47,451 bases of DNA from Candidatus Eisenbacteria bacterium (GTDB lineage Bacteria; Eisenbacteria; RBG-16-71-46; JASEGR01): assembly GCA_030017955.1 (NCBI GenBank), contig JASEGR010000012.1:1-47451 (forward strand). The letters run 5' to 3'. Numbering within the stretch: position 1 is the stretch's first letter; each line of letters opens with the position of its first letter. Position numbers and translations under genes: made by a program. The notes below the pieces were generated by a model. That model searched no databases, had not been told where the DNA came from, and worked only from the letters and a program-made list of their open reading frames with translations. Of the stretch, positions 33,701-41,520 are shown piece after piece.

Positions 33701-33777
33701 TCGTGGTCCCGGTAACTTATGTGATAGTGGACGACTTTGGCGAATTCTTGAAGCGAAACATAAAAATCGGAGGATAG
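30709..33777 (+). CDS. RND efflux transporter (AcrB/HAE-1 family)
   Basis: A 1022-residue proton-driven inner-membrane pump with the duplicated RND architecture: one N-terminal helix, a porter domain, six helices, a second porter domain and five more helices. Proton-relay residues are present: Asp399 and Asp400 in GILIDDAIVVREN (TM4) and Lys919 in VTKNSILLVDYA (TM10). The RND signature GAxxQEIENQVTKPIEEAMSSL near residue 50 is also clear. Substrates are probably drugs, dyes, lipids or bile-like compounds rather than metals, because the heavy-metal family motif is absent. It starts at the last base of the adaptor stop codon (TAATG). Confidence 0.95.
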   Translation: MFLPNLAIRRPVFIVMQVLAILVLGLVSYSRIGIDLLPNVEFPYIAITAVYPGAGAQEIENQVTKPIEEAMSSLNRLKNMYSTSAEGFSQIVLEFEIGVKVRDADSDVREKIAEMRSQLPRDMEEPTIAKFDVSATPVMIFSLGGDLPLDELRTLAEDKVKNRIQQTEEVAQVSLVGGLEREIRVEVDRRKLSAYHLSVQQIIGALAGENLNLPGGRVEIQPQELVLRFTGEFQNVPEIGEIPLANGGGTSLHLKDVATVKDTFKELREITKLDGKPSVSFIVYKQSGGNTVKVCSRLKKTIEKLGKELPAGITIQVASDQSKYIRRAVTDTMWTLYLGALFATLVIFIFLGNIRSTIIAALAIPTSILATFILMQAFGYTINMMTLMGLSLCVGILIDDAIVVRENIFRHVEEGMDPEEASKFGTEEVGLAVMACTFTIIAVFVPVAYMGGIVGKFFRAFSFTVVFAVLYSLWDSFTMAPMLSAKVLAKKKTEKKTFLDKLFAPLGRFFQNLNKAYGKTLAWSLHHKFLIIFSATVLFVLSISLTSFLGKEFMPTGDRGEFRVGVETPIGTSIQATEKAVSEVEKILRTYPEVHSLFTTIGTDVGASNKGSIRVELVPLALRKRETAEVENAVRERLAELPGLKSKIQLIGMFEGEVGYEIELYIKGPEIRVLDRLSAELLDIVEGIPGIVDPDRSVREGKPEMRVVVNREKASRLGISTMQVASTLRALVDGNVATKFRQGEKEIDVRVIMPPEQKNNPLDISSIDIPSQLGVTVPIKSITTLSEGSGPTQITRQNRQRMATVTANIAGRPLSEITRDLNRKLADLSLPTGYEIEQRGEAEMMGDMFTNMILVMILGVVFIFIVLGSQFNSFLHPFTIMLALPLAIVGALLATYLTGKSINMMTMVGMILLMGIVTKNSILLVDYAITLRKRGLPREEAILKAGPVRLRPILMTSAAMIMGMFPTALGMGEGAEWRQGLGIAVIGGLITSTLLTLIVVPVTYVIVDDFGEFLKRNIKIGG

Positions 33778-33792
33778 AATCTCGGAGGAACT

Positions 33793-35106
33793 ATGTTTAG
33801 GAGCCGTTTAAGGCTTGTGCTTTTTTCTCTTCTTTTCGCCTTGATGGTTTCTCCTGCTTTCTCCCAGGAGAAACTCACTCTTAACCTCGAAAAGAGTCTC
33901 GACACTGCGTACAAGAACAACAGGGGCCGTTTGGCGCAGAAGGAGAAGATCTTGACTTCACAGTTCAAGATATCTGAGGCCAGGGCAGGTTTCTACCCGA
34001 GACTTTCGTTGCAGGGGAGTTACACTTATTTGGGCGTAGTGCCGAGTTTCGTCTTTTCCATGCCGGGTCTTGGGACGAGAACAATCCCAATGGGATTTCA
34101 AGACAACTATAATTTCAAGCTTGTTCTTCAGCAGCCCATCTTCACCTGGGGCCGCCTTCGCAATGCCTACTCCATTTCCAAGCGGAATCTTGAACTGGAG
34201 GAGGAGAGTTACAGGAAAGACAAGCAGAGGATAACCGTCGATGTGACGAGCTCCTTCTACTCGGTTCTCCTGGGAAGAGAACTTATCAGTGTCAGAGAAG
34301 AGTCTCTGAAGAATATCGAAGAGCATCTCAGGGCGGTGGAGTTGAGGTACAAGGCAGGAGAGGCCTCGGAGTTTGATCTGCTGAGGGCGAAGGTTCAACT
34401 GGCTAACGCAAAACCTACTGTTCTTGAGGCAAAACAGACATACGATATGGCTCTTCGCGCCTTCAAGCTAGTCCTGGGTCTGACGCAAGAGACCGAGGTT
34501 GAGCTCGAAGGCGAACTTTCATTCAAGCCCATGGAAACAGATGTGGAAACCGCAACCCAGGAAGTCCTTTCCAGGAGACCCGAACTTAGATCGCTGGCGA
34601 TTCAAGAGAACATAACCCGCTCAGGATTGTCAATCGCCAAGGCAGGGAACAAGCCCGCTCTGGTGGGCCTGATCAACTATGCTTACGAGAACCCGTTCTA
34701 CGGCGTGCAAAGATGGGATACAGACTGGAACTTCACTATCGCCCTGAACCTGCCTCTCTTTGACGGCTTCACCACGAAATCTCAGGTCAGCCAGGCACAA
34801 TCAGGTTTAAGACAGCTCGAGCTTGGCAGAAAGGACCTGACAGAGGCGATAAAGTTGGAGGTGAGGGACGCTGTGAACAGCCTAGATCTTGCCACGGAGA
34901 GAATTCTTTCGCAGGAAGAGAACATCAAGCAATCAAAAGAGGGTCTGCGGATAGCCAAGATCCAGTATTTGCAGGGAATGATCACGAGCCTCGAGGAGAT
35001 GGATGCGGAACTGGCCCTGACGTATGCCCGGATCAGCTACCTCCAGGCGCTGGCCGATCATCTCATCGCGCAGGCAAAGTACAAAAAAGCCCTCGGAGCA
35101 GAATAA
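33793..35106 (+). CDS. TolC-family outer-membrane channel
   Basis: A 437-residue exported protein. Signal peptide 1-24 (ending PAFSQ) precedes two homologous OEP halves of long helices and short barrel strands. Blocks include LDTAYKNNRGRLAQKEKI, YSVLLGRELISVREESLKNIEEHL, AGEASEFDLLRAKVQLANAKP and, in the second half, LFDGFTTKSQVSQAQSGLRQLE. It would form the trimeric exit duct shared by the RND pump and perhaps by the ABC/HlyD exporter flanking it. It lies 15 bp after the RND gene. Its stop codon falls at the left end of an inverted repeat (35105-35188). Confidence 0.92.
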   Translation: MFRSRLRLVLFSLLFALMVSPAFSQEKLTLNLEKSLDTAYKNNRGRLAQKEKILTSQFKISEARAGFYPRLSLQGSYTYLGVVPSFVFSMPGLGTRTIPMGFQDNYNFKLVLQQPIFTWGRLRNAYSISKRNLELEEESYRKDKQRITVDVTSSFYSVLLGRELISVREESLKNIEEHLRAVELRYKAGEASEFDLLRAKVQLANAKPTVLEAKQTYDMALRAFKLVLGLTQETEVELEGELSFKPMETDVETATQEVLSRRPELRSLAIQENITRSGLSIAKAGNKPALVGLINYAYENPFYGVQRWDTDWNFTIALNLPLFDGFTTKSQVSQAQSGLRQLELGRKDLTEAIKLEVRDAVNSLDLATERILSQEENIKQSKEGLRIAKIQYLQGMITSLEEMDAELALTYARISYLQALADHLIAQAKYKKALGAE

Positions 35107-35188
35107 AATAGTGACAGTCACCTATTTTCAAAAAAGGAAAAAATTGCACACGAAAATAGGTGCCAAAATAGGTGCCTGTCACTATTTT
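35105..35188. repeat. 84-bp inverted repeat between convergent genes
   Basis: AAAATAGTGACAG with CACCTATTTT (35105-35128) is matched in reverse orientation at 35165-35188, with one mismatch in 24 bp. A partial direct copy, AAAATAGGTGCC, lies at 35153-35164. The left arm overlaps the TolC gene's TAA and the right arm supplies the ATPase gene's TAG. It can fold into a long hairpin and may act as a two-way terminator. Elements of this sequence type recur in many bacteria as small non-coding mobile repeats. Confidence 0.85.
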
Positions 35189-36102
35189 CTATTTTTCAGC
35201 AGCGAGATGAAGATATTTTCCAGTGACGGTTGGATGACGCGCCAGTTAGTTATCTCGATGCCTTCGTTTCTCAGCTTGTCCAGCATCACAGGAAGGTCCC
35301 GGTCCTTGTCCTGAACGACAACATTCAGCCTGTCGCCAAAGACCTGAACTTCGCTTGCTCCCGGCAGTTGCTTGATTGCCGCAGACGCTCTCCTGATTTC
35401 GCTGCACACGACCTCGATAATTGTTCCTTTCATCAACTTCTTTATGTTGTGCGGCGTGTCAGCCATCATCAGACTTCCCTTGTTCATCAGTCCGACTCGC
35501 GTGCACCGCTCGGCCTCATCAAGATACGGTGTCGTCATCACAATCGTTATCCCGGTCTTCAGCAGGTTCGAGAGAATCTTCCAGAAGTCCCGGCGGGAAA
35601 CCGGATCAACGCCGGTCGTCGGTTCATCCAGGAAGATGATCTGGGGCGTGTGTATGAGCGTGCAAGCAAGCGCAAGTTTCTGTTTCATTCCGCCGGAGAG
35701 CTTGTCGCTGAGCCGCGTGCGAAACGGAGTAAGCCGGGTGAACTCAAGCAACTCCTCGCGGCGCCTCTTGTAGTCCCCGACTTCATGGATTTCAGCAAAG
35801 AACTCGATGTTCTCATCGATCGTCAGGTCACCGTAGAGACTGAATCTCTGCGAAAGATAGCCGATGTGTTTCTTGATTTCTTCCAAATCCTTGCGTAAGT
35901 CGTATCCGAGTATCTTCACGTTGCCGGAAGTCGGCCGGGCAATCCCGCAGAGCATCCGCATCGTCGTCGTCTTACCGGCACCGTCCGGACCTACAATTGA
36001 AAACATCTCCCCACGGTTCACGGTCAGGTTCAGATTATTGACCGCCTCAATCTCACCAAGCCGTTTTGTGAGGCCTTCGATTTCAATCACGACATCAGTC
36101 AT
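35182..36102 (-). CDS. ABC exporter ATPase (first YbhF half-like)
   Basis: A 306-residue ATPase. Walker A is GPDGAGKTT (38-46); the Pro-Asp variant is the one I associate with the first ATPase domain of E. coli YbhF. The signature LSGGMKQKLALA, Walker B IIFLDEPTTGVDP and the switch region TTPYLDEAERC follow. The canonical H-loop His is replaced (TTPY rather than TTHY), which may weaken hydrolysis at one site, complementing the degenerate signature of the partner ATPase. The frame is open to TTG 36147, but ATG 36102 starts at the domain boundary. It follows the HlyD gene by 60 bp. Its stop codon lies in the inverted repeat. Confidence 0.87.
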   Translation of the reverse strand: MTDVVIEIEGLTKRLGEIEAVNNLNLTVNRGEMFSIVGPDGAGKTTTMRMLCGIARPTSGNVKILGYDLRKDLEEIKKHIGYLSQRFSLYGDLTIDENIEFFAEIHEVGDYKRRREELLEFTRLTPFRTRLSDKLSGGMKQKLALACTLIHTPQIIFLDEPTTGVDPVSRRDFWKILSNLLKTGITIVMTTPYLDEAERCTRVGLMNKGSLMMADTPHNIKKLMKGTIIEVVCSEIRRASAAIKQLPGASEVQVFGDRLNVVVQDKDRDLPVMLDKLRNEGIEITNWRVIQPSLENIFISLLKNRK

Positions 36103-36162
36103 CTGGACTTTTCGTTTTGATGGGAAAAGCAGGGCGGAGAGAATCAAGACACATACTTTTCC

Positions 36163-37161
36163 TCAGTGCGAGGAGATCTTGACTACCTTGATGGCGGCAT
36201 CTGCGGGCATGCCGGGTTTGAGTGCGCCGTCCGGATTGTCTATTGCAATCTTCACGCCAAAAACAAGCTTCACTCTGTCTTCCTTCGTCTGCACGTTCTT
36301 CGGCGTGAACTCGGCAACCGGAGAAATGTAAACAACTTTCCCACGGAATATCCTTTTGGGGTCAGTGTCAGTCCGTACCTGCGCTTCACTGCCCAGTTTC
36401 ACCCTACCGAGTTCGGTTTCGTTCACATAAATCATCAAGTCCACGTTGCTGAGCTTCGAAATCGTCGCGACAGTCGCTCCTTGCCCCACGAGCTCGCCCA
36501 CCTCAACGGCTTTGTGGATGAGAATACCGGGGACCGGCGCAGTGATGTGACAGTCTGAAATAGTTTTCTTAAGAAGGTCAGCCGAGGCCCTTGCCTGAGC
36601 GAGCCGGGCTTCCGCTGCACGGATTTCCTCGGGCCGCGCCAACTGTTTCACCTTCCTCAAACCATGCCTTGAGGAATTGTATTGAGCAAGAGCAACTGTG
36701 TAGCGCGCTTCTGCATTGTCTTTTTCTCTCTGTGTGGCAACTTTCGTCTCGAACAGTTCGTGCACCCGGTCCAGATCATCTTTAGCAATCCCAAGATTTG
36801 CTTCTGCCTGCTTGAGATTCTCCTGGGCCTGCTCGATGTCTTCGGACCGCGACCCGCTGACAAGGAGCTTGAGCTGTGCATCGGCAACGTCGGCGTTCGC
36901 CTCAGCCTGCCTGAGTTGGAAATCAAGCGTTGAGTGGTCAATGACGGCAAGTGTATCGCCCTCTTTGACTGCACTTCCCTCTTCGAGGCGAAACTCGTTC
37001 ACCTGAGCGCCAACTTTGGAGGCCACATTCACCTCAGTGGCCTCAATTGTACCGGATGCTTTTATCGCTCCGCGATTTCCGGTCCGCCCGCAAGATGAGA
37101 TAAGGACCAGAATGAATGACAGAAAAATGAGTTGGCAAAATGATGAGATTGTGAACCTCAT
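36163..37161 (-). CDS. HlyD/YbhG-type periplasmic adaptor lipoprotein
   Basis: A 332-residue adaptor. A lipoprotein signal ends at LISSCG (Cys24). The first lipoyl half carries GTIEATEVNVASKVGAQVNEF, LEEGSAVKEGDTLAVID. A long Gln/Ala/Glu-rich coiled-coil hairpin of about 120 residues (85-205) follows, then the second lipoyl half (ITAPVPGILIHKAVEVGELV) and a beta-barrel domain. It should connect an ABC exporter to TolC. It is the first gene of the minus-strand unit whose ATPase follows at once, while the other ATPase and both permeases lie 7 kb away beyond the RND cassette. Unlike the RND adaptor here, it keeps its hairpin. Confidence 0.9.
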   Translation of the reverse strand: MRFTISSFCQLIFLSFILVLISSCGRTGNRGAIKASGTIEATEVNVASKVGAQVNEFRLEEGSAVKEGDTLAVIDHSTLDFQLRQAEANADVADAQLKLLVSGSRSEDIEQAQENLKQAEANLGIAKDDLDRVHELFETKVATQREKDNAEARYTVALAQYNSSRHGLRKVKQLARPEEIRAAEARLAQARASADLLKKTISDCHITAPVPGILIHKAVEVGELVGQGATVATISKLSNVDLMIYVNETELGRVKLGSEAQVRTDTDPKRIFRGKVVYISPVAEFTPKNVQTKEDRVKLVFGVKIAIDNPDGALKPGMPADAAIKVVKISSH

Positions 37162-37239
37162 GAGACCATTTTGTTCATTAGTTTTGTATGTTCGTCGAAC
37201 ACAGAGTGGTGTCTGATATCTTCATTCCCGTGTACGGCA

Positions 37240-37932
37240 TCAGCTCTTGATATCGATGCCGCCCATAATCACTGTCCCGGAAATTTTGAGAGTTTTCTGC
37301 CCGGAAGTCCCGGCTGAACCGCTTTTTCTTCTCTTGTCCGACACACTGCCAAGGAGGGGCGTTACCTTGACAATCAGATTCCAGTCTTCAGGGATGAAGA
37401 GTTCAACACCTCCACAACACGTCGTGACATCAAGATGCGCATCCTGGGCAAGCTGGGCCTTCGTGAGATCGAGTTTTGCTCCGCCAAACATTGCCGTAAT
37501 ATCGCCACCTTTAAACTCTGTGGAAGTGACACTGCCTTCCACTCCACCGAAAAATGCTGTAACACCAATTACATCCGAACTGAATGAGGAGCCCGTATTC
37601 CCGTGTCTTCCGCCCAGACGCCTGTACAGCATGGTGATGCCAAGCACTATAAGAATAATGGGCCAGAGATGATAGACTGAACTCAAATTCACGACTCCAA
37701 ATTGATCAAGCTGGAGAAAAAGCCCGAGAAGAATAAGGATGATGGCAAAACTCGAACCGCGAGACCGGTCGCCAAACAACTTGCTCAGGCCTATCAGGAT
37801 TAGAATGCTGGGCCACCAGGTGGAGACAACGTTCCCAAAATCAAGTGTCCCCAGATTGTCAAGAAGTAGAAGCAAACCCAACAATACCAAGAAAAGAGGA
37901 AAGAATATCCTCCGGCGACAATGAAATTCCAT
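37240..37932 (-). CDS. LiaF-like membrane protein
   Basis: A 230-residue protein. Residues 8-105 hold four hydrophobic segments in two similar pairs (FFPLFLVLLGLLLLLDNLG and AIILILLGLFLQLDQFG), the DUF5668 LiaF transmembrane domain. Residues 120-230 are the LiaF C-terminal beta domain with SDVIGVTAFFGGVEGSV, KGGDITAMFGGAKLDLTKAQL and VTTCCGGVELFIPEDWNL. In Firmicutes LiaF restrains the LiaRS cell-wall stress system; in other phyla it usually sits with envelope-stress genes. A perfect AGGAGGTG ribosome-binding site precedes the ATG. It is 35 bp downstream of the M6 protease gene. Confidence 0.85.
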   Translation of the reverse strand: MEFHCRRRIFFPLFLVLLGLLLLLDNLGTLDFGNVVSTWWPSILILIGLSKLFGDRSRGSSFAIILILLGLFLQLDQFGVVNLSSVYHLWPIILIVLGITMLYRRLGGRHGNTGSSFSSDVIGVTAFFGGVEGSVTSTEFKGGDITAMFGGAKLDLTKAQLAQDAHLDVTTCCGGVELFIPEDWNLIVKVTPLLGSVSDKRRKSGSAGTSGQKTLKISGTVIMGGIDIKS

Positions 37933-37967
37933 TACAACACCTCCTGGTTATGCGATGCGCCTTTACC

Positions 37968-40900
37968 TTACTTGATCTTGACCACCTTCACAACTTCTTT
38001 GGCGCCGCCTGCCTCAAACAGGACAAAATACACGCCGCTCTTAAGGCGGGAAGAAGGTATCTGGAAGGTATGAGTCCCCGCTCTCACGTCATTAAACACA
38101 AGGCTCCGGCCAATCTTCCGGCCTGCCGCATCATAGACGGCGATTTTGAGCACTGTTGTCTTGGGCACGGTGAGAAGGGCCCGAATACTGGATGAGGCAG
38201 GGTTTGATACCCTGGCGTGGAAGGGAAGTATTGGATGCTGAATAACAAGGTCCCGCCTTTTTTCAATCCCGGTCTCAGTTTCGCATACAGTCGTCGTCGT
38301 TGGCGTCGGAGACAGAACGGCTGGAGTCTGAACTGCCAGAGTCAGCGAACCGGTATTGACGCTCACTGGTGGAGAACTTGTCGTTGGTGTTGGAGACGTG
38401 ATGCTGGGAGATATCAGTGTGACGCCGCTGCAGCTTGTCCCCTGACCATCAAACTTTGGGAGAAGCACGTTGGAGCCGCCAGTCCCGTAGCTTCCAGTTC
38501 CTCCTGCCACGGCAAATCCGTCATCGGTCATCGCAGCCAGGGAAGAGCCGAAGTCCTCGCTCGTACCGCCGAGCGCCCTCGTCCAAACGTGATTGCCGTC
38601 CAAATCAAATTTCGTAAGCAGGAGATCACGGTAGCCGACGCCGTAGCTGTACGTCCCGCCTGCCATCACCAGCCCGCCGGAGGCCACAACCACAGAGGAA
38701 CCATAATCTTCATAAACACCGCCAACTGTTCTCGTCCAGGAATGACTACCGGTCGAATCGAAACTCGCCACAAGGAGATCATAATCACCGTCTCCGTAAC
38801 TATTGGTCCTTCCGGTTACAACGAACCCTTCATCAGACGCCTTGACGAGAGAAGAACCATATTCGTCGTAACTCCCGCCGAACACTTTTGTCCAGAGATG
38901 ATTACCTGCAGAATCGAACTTTGTGAGGAGGATGTCGCTGCCGCCGGCGCCGAAGCTGTTGGTCTTTCCGGTCACGACAAATCCCTTGTCGGATGTCTCA
39001 ACTACAGAGAAGCCATAATCCTCAGTATTTCCGCCAAGCACCCTCGTCCAAAGAATATTGCCCAAGGAATCAAGCTTCACAAGCAAGAGGTCATTGCTGC
39101 TTGCCCCGTAGCCGCCGGTCGTTCCTGTCACGACCAGGCAGCTGTCGGATGTCTCAATGATGCAGGACCCATAGTCCTCATACATATCGCCAAGGGTCTG
39201 GGTCCAGAGATGGGTACCGGCAGAATCGAACTTCGCAATGAGAACATCGTAGTCGCCGGATCCGAGGCTGTTGGTTCCTCCCGTGACCGCGAACCCGCCA
39301 TCGGATGTCTGAGTGACTGAAGAGCCATAATCCTCGCTGCTTCCGCCAAGGACACTCGTCCAGAGATGATTACCGGAAGAATCAAGCTTCATGAGCAGAA
39401 GGTCATTGCCGCCTGCTCCATAACTTTTGGTCTCGCCTGTCACAACGAGTCCCCCATTGGATGCCTGGATGATTGAGAACCCCAAGTCGTCGTCGCTGCC
39501 TCCCAGTGCCTTGACAAATGAACTTTGGTCCTGCGGGTTTATCCGGAATACCGAGTCACTTGCATCTTCCGTCGTGTTCAAACCGGCATCCAAGGCAATG
39601 ACTTTTATCCGGCACTGCTCAGACGGCAGGTCCGGGACCAGCCACGAGTAGATCCCGTCATTGGGCTGATTTGAAACAACGGTGTCGGGATAGGTCGCTC
39701 CCCCGTCGGTGGAAACCAGGATGTTTACCGAGCGGATGCTTATGTTGTCCGTAGCATTCCATGCAATGTCCTGATAGCTCCCTCTGATCCACGTCTCGCC
39801 GCCATTAGGGATTGTCACTGTAACCGATGGCGGAACGACATCGGCAGTGACATCGAGCGTTATCGTGTCGCCAGCTTCTGAGATGTTCCGTGCGGCAATG
39901 AGTTTGGTGCACCCATAGTAGGAACTCGTGTTTGGAGTTGATGAGGGATCAAAAACGGTTTTACCGGTCACCGAGGAGTAGAAGTCTCCCGCATTTCCCC
40001 TCGAGGTCTTGAGCTCAAGCTCGTACAGGCCGTCTGCCTGCTCGACTGAGATTCCATACCACTTTTCCCCGGTCGAAGGATTTGGCGGAAGAGTGGCACA
40101 GTTGCAGTTCATGTTCCCGTAATACTGGCCGCCCAATACGCATTCTGCCTCGTTCGGACGCCAGTAGAATCTGCCGAGAATGTTCTCGTCCACGTGGTAG
40201 ATGAGAAGCCCGTGAGCATCCTGAGTCATCATTGTGAATCCCTCATCGAATCCGATCTGCTGACGATTCTCGAAGAGCCAGTATTCCTTTCCTCCTGAAC
40301 CGTACTGTTCTACTTTCAGCATCGTACCGTTGGTTTCGATTGGCGGAAGTCGAAAACCGTTTTCTGCGCCGGTCACGGTTGTCGGTGTAACGAGTCCGAG
40401 CCTCGCAACTCCCCAGGCACTGGGGTGAGCCGGCGAATTTCCATTGCACTCCAGAAGATCTGGACTGCGATTCCAGCTTCCTCCTGCCATGAGACTGAAG
40501 CGGCCAGTGCCCCACGATTCAGATCCGTAGTCATACTCATCAGGGAGGCCGAGCACGTGGCCAAACTCGTGGGCGTACACACCCACGGTCGGAAGAAAGG
40601 GGCCGCTGACAGGACCACCATAGCCGGTCGTGTTACCACCACACTCAGGCTCCATAGAATAGCTGTCTATCCTGACTCCATCCAGGTACAGGCCGGTCCC
40701 GCCCCAATCACCAATATTCCACTGGTGGGACCAGATGACGGCAGGGTCACCACTCCATTCTGCACCAGTCCCTGCATGAACTATGAAGAGATTCTCCACA
40801 ACCCCGCCGACTGCATATTTTGAGAAATCCACGTACGAATCGGCAGCAGTGCACGCATCGGCTACAAGCCCTCGGACGCTTCTTGCTTCGGGTCCAAAAC

Positions 40901-41507
40901 CATGGTCGTGCGTACCGTCAGCCTCACAGTAGTAAGTGTACGGATTCGATACTGTGATCCATCCGACAGTGCTGGGAGCATTCAGCGTGACTATATCAAC
41001 CGTGCCGTAGGAGACCTCTTGGTAGAAGTTCTTCAGTGTGCGATTTATGGTGGTGTCAGCTCCTCCACGTATGTAGGTCGTGCCGAAGAGCATGCTGTCG
41101 AAGACCCCGGGTGAGTACCGGCTGGTCGGACCTCCGGGCGGGGCCGACAAAAACTCGACAAGGATGACGAGTGCTTTGAGTGTAGTAGAACCTGATTTGT
41201 TAAGCCGGGTCGGCCTCTCCATCCGGTTTACGCGGGAACCCGGAGCCAAGGTGAAAGAGGCCTCTGTCTGCGCGTAGGGGACCTTGAGACCGCGACTCGA
41301 ATAGTATTCGACGACATCAGGATTCAGAGGCATTAGTTTGTGTTTGTCCGGGGCTGATTCACATCGTCCCGGAGCGAAAACGGGGATACTCGCATTGAGG
41401 ATCAGAGTCAGGAAAACAAGAACAGCTAACGGTGTCGAGAAAAGCGTTCTGTGAGGCGGTACACGCAAACTGCTTCCAAAGGAGTCTGCCTCCTTAGCCG
41501 AGAGCAT
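37968..41507 (-). CDS. Secreted M6-family metalloprotease with seven-repeat propeller and sorting domain
   Basis: A 1179-residue exported protein. A hydrophobic signal lies at about 23-46. The catalytic domain (about 100-560) has the zinc signature HEFGHVLGLPD near residue 310, with the downstream SLMAGG Met-turn, typical of immune inhibitor A-like M6 peptidases. An Ig-like domain (TIPNGGETWIRGSYQDIAWN) follows. Then come seven repeats of about 51 residues (roughly 665-1025), each with GG--EDYGSS, GGFVVTG-TNSYG and LLLTKFDS-GNHLWT. Next is a Pro/Thr-rich linker and a C-terminal FlgD/type IX-style sorting domain ending VVKIK. AGGAGG precedes the ATG. It probably degrades external protein and stays attached to the cell surface. 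Confidence 0.88.
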   Translation of the reverse strand: MLSAKEADSFGSSLRVPPHRTLFSTPLAVLVFLTLILNASIPVFAPGRCESAPDKHKLMPLNPDVVEYYSSRGLKVPYAQTEASFTLAPGSRVNRMERPTRLNKSGSTTLKALVILVEFLSAPPGGPTSRYSPGVFDSMLFGTTYIRGGADTTINRTLKNFYQEVSYGTVDIVTLNAPSTVGWITVSNPYTYYCEADGTHDHGFGPEARSVRGLVADACTAADSYVDFSKYAVGGVVENLFIVHAGTGAEWSGDPAVIWSHQWNIGDWGGTGLYLDGVRIDSYSMEPECGGNTTGYGGPVSGPFLPTVGVYAHEFGHVLGLPDEYDYGSESWGTGRFSLMAGGSWNRSPDLLECNGNSPAHPSAWGVARLGLVTPTTVTGAENGFRLPPIETNGTMLKVEQYGSGGKEYWLFENRQQIGFDEGFTMMTQDAHGLLIYHVDENILGRFYWRPNEAECVLGGQYYGNMNCNCATLPPNPSTGEKWYGISVEQADGLYELELKTSRGNAGDFYSSVTGKTVFDPSSTPNTSSYYGCTKLIAARNISEAGDTITLDVTADVVPPSVTVTIPNGGETWIRGSYQDIAWNATDNISIRSVNILVSTDGGATYPDTVVSNQPNDGIYSWLVPDLPSEQCRIKVIALDAGLNTTEDASDSVFRINPQDQSSFVKALGGSDDDLGFSIIQASNGGLVVTGETKSYGAGGNDLLLMKLDSSGNHLWTSVLGGSSEDYGSSVTQTSDGGFAVTGGTNSLGSGDYDVLIAKFDSAGTHLWTQTLGDMYEDYGSCIIETSDSCLVVTGTTGGYGASSNDLLLVKLDSLGNILWTRVLGGNTEDYGFSVVETSDKGFVVTGKTNSFGAGGSDILLTKFDSAGNHLWTKVFGGSYDEYGSSLVKASDEGFVVTGRTNSYGDGDYDLLVASFDSTGSHSWTRTVGGVYEDYGSSVVVASGGLVMAGGTYSYGVGYRDLLLTKFDLDGNHVWTRALGGTSEDFGSSLAAMTDDGFAVAGGTGSYGTGGSNVLLPKFDGQGTSCSGVTLISPSITSPTPTTSSPPVSVNTGSLTLAVQTPAVLSPTPTTTTVCETETGIEKRRDLVIQHPILPFHARVSNPASSSIRALLTVPKTTVLKIAVYDAAGRKIGRSLVFNDVRAGTHTFQIPSSRLKSGVYFVLFEAGGAKEVVKVVKIK

Positions 41508-41520
41508 TACTTTCTCCTCC

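Noticed and set aside
38430-39530. Repeat array at 150-bp spacing, possible minisatellite or CRISPR
   Set aside because: The frame is open throughout and the repeats are diverged protein repeats of the M6 protease.
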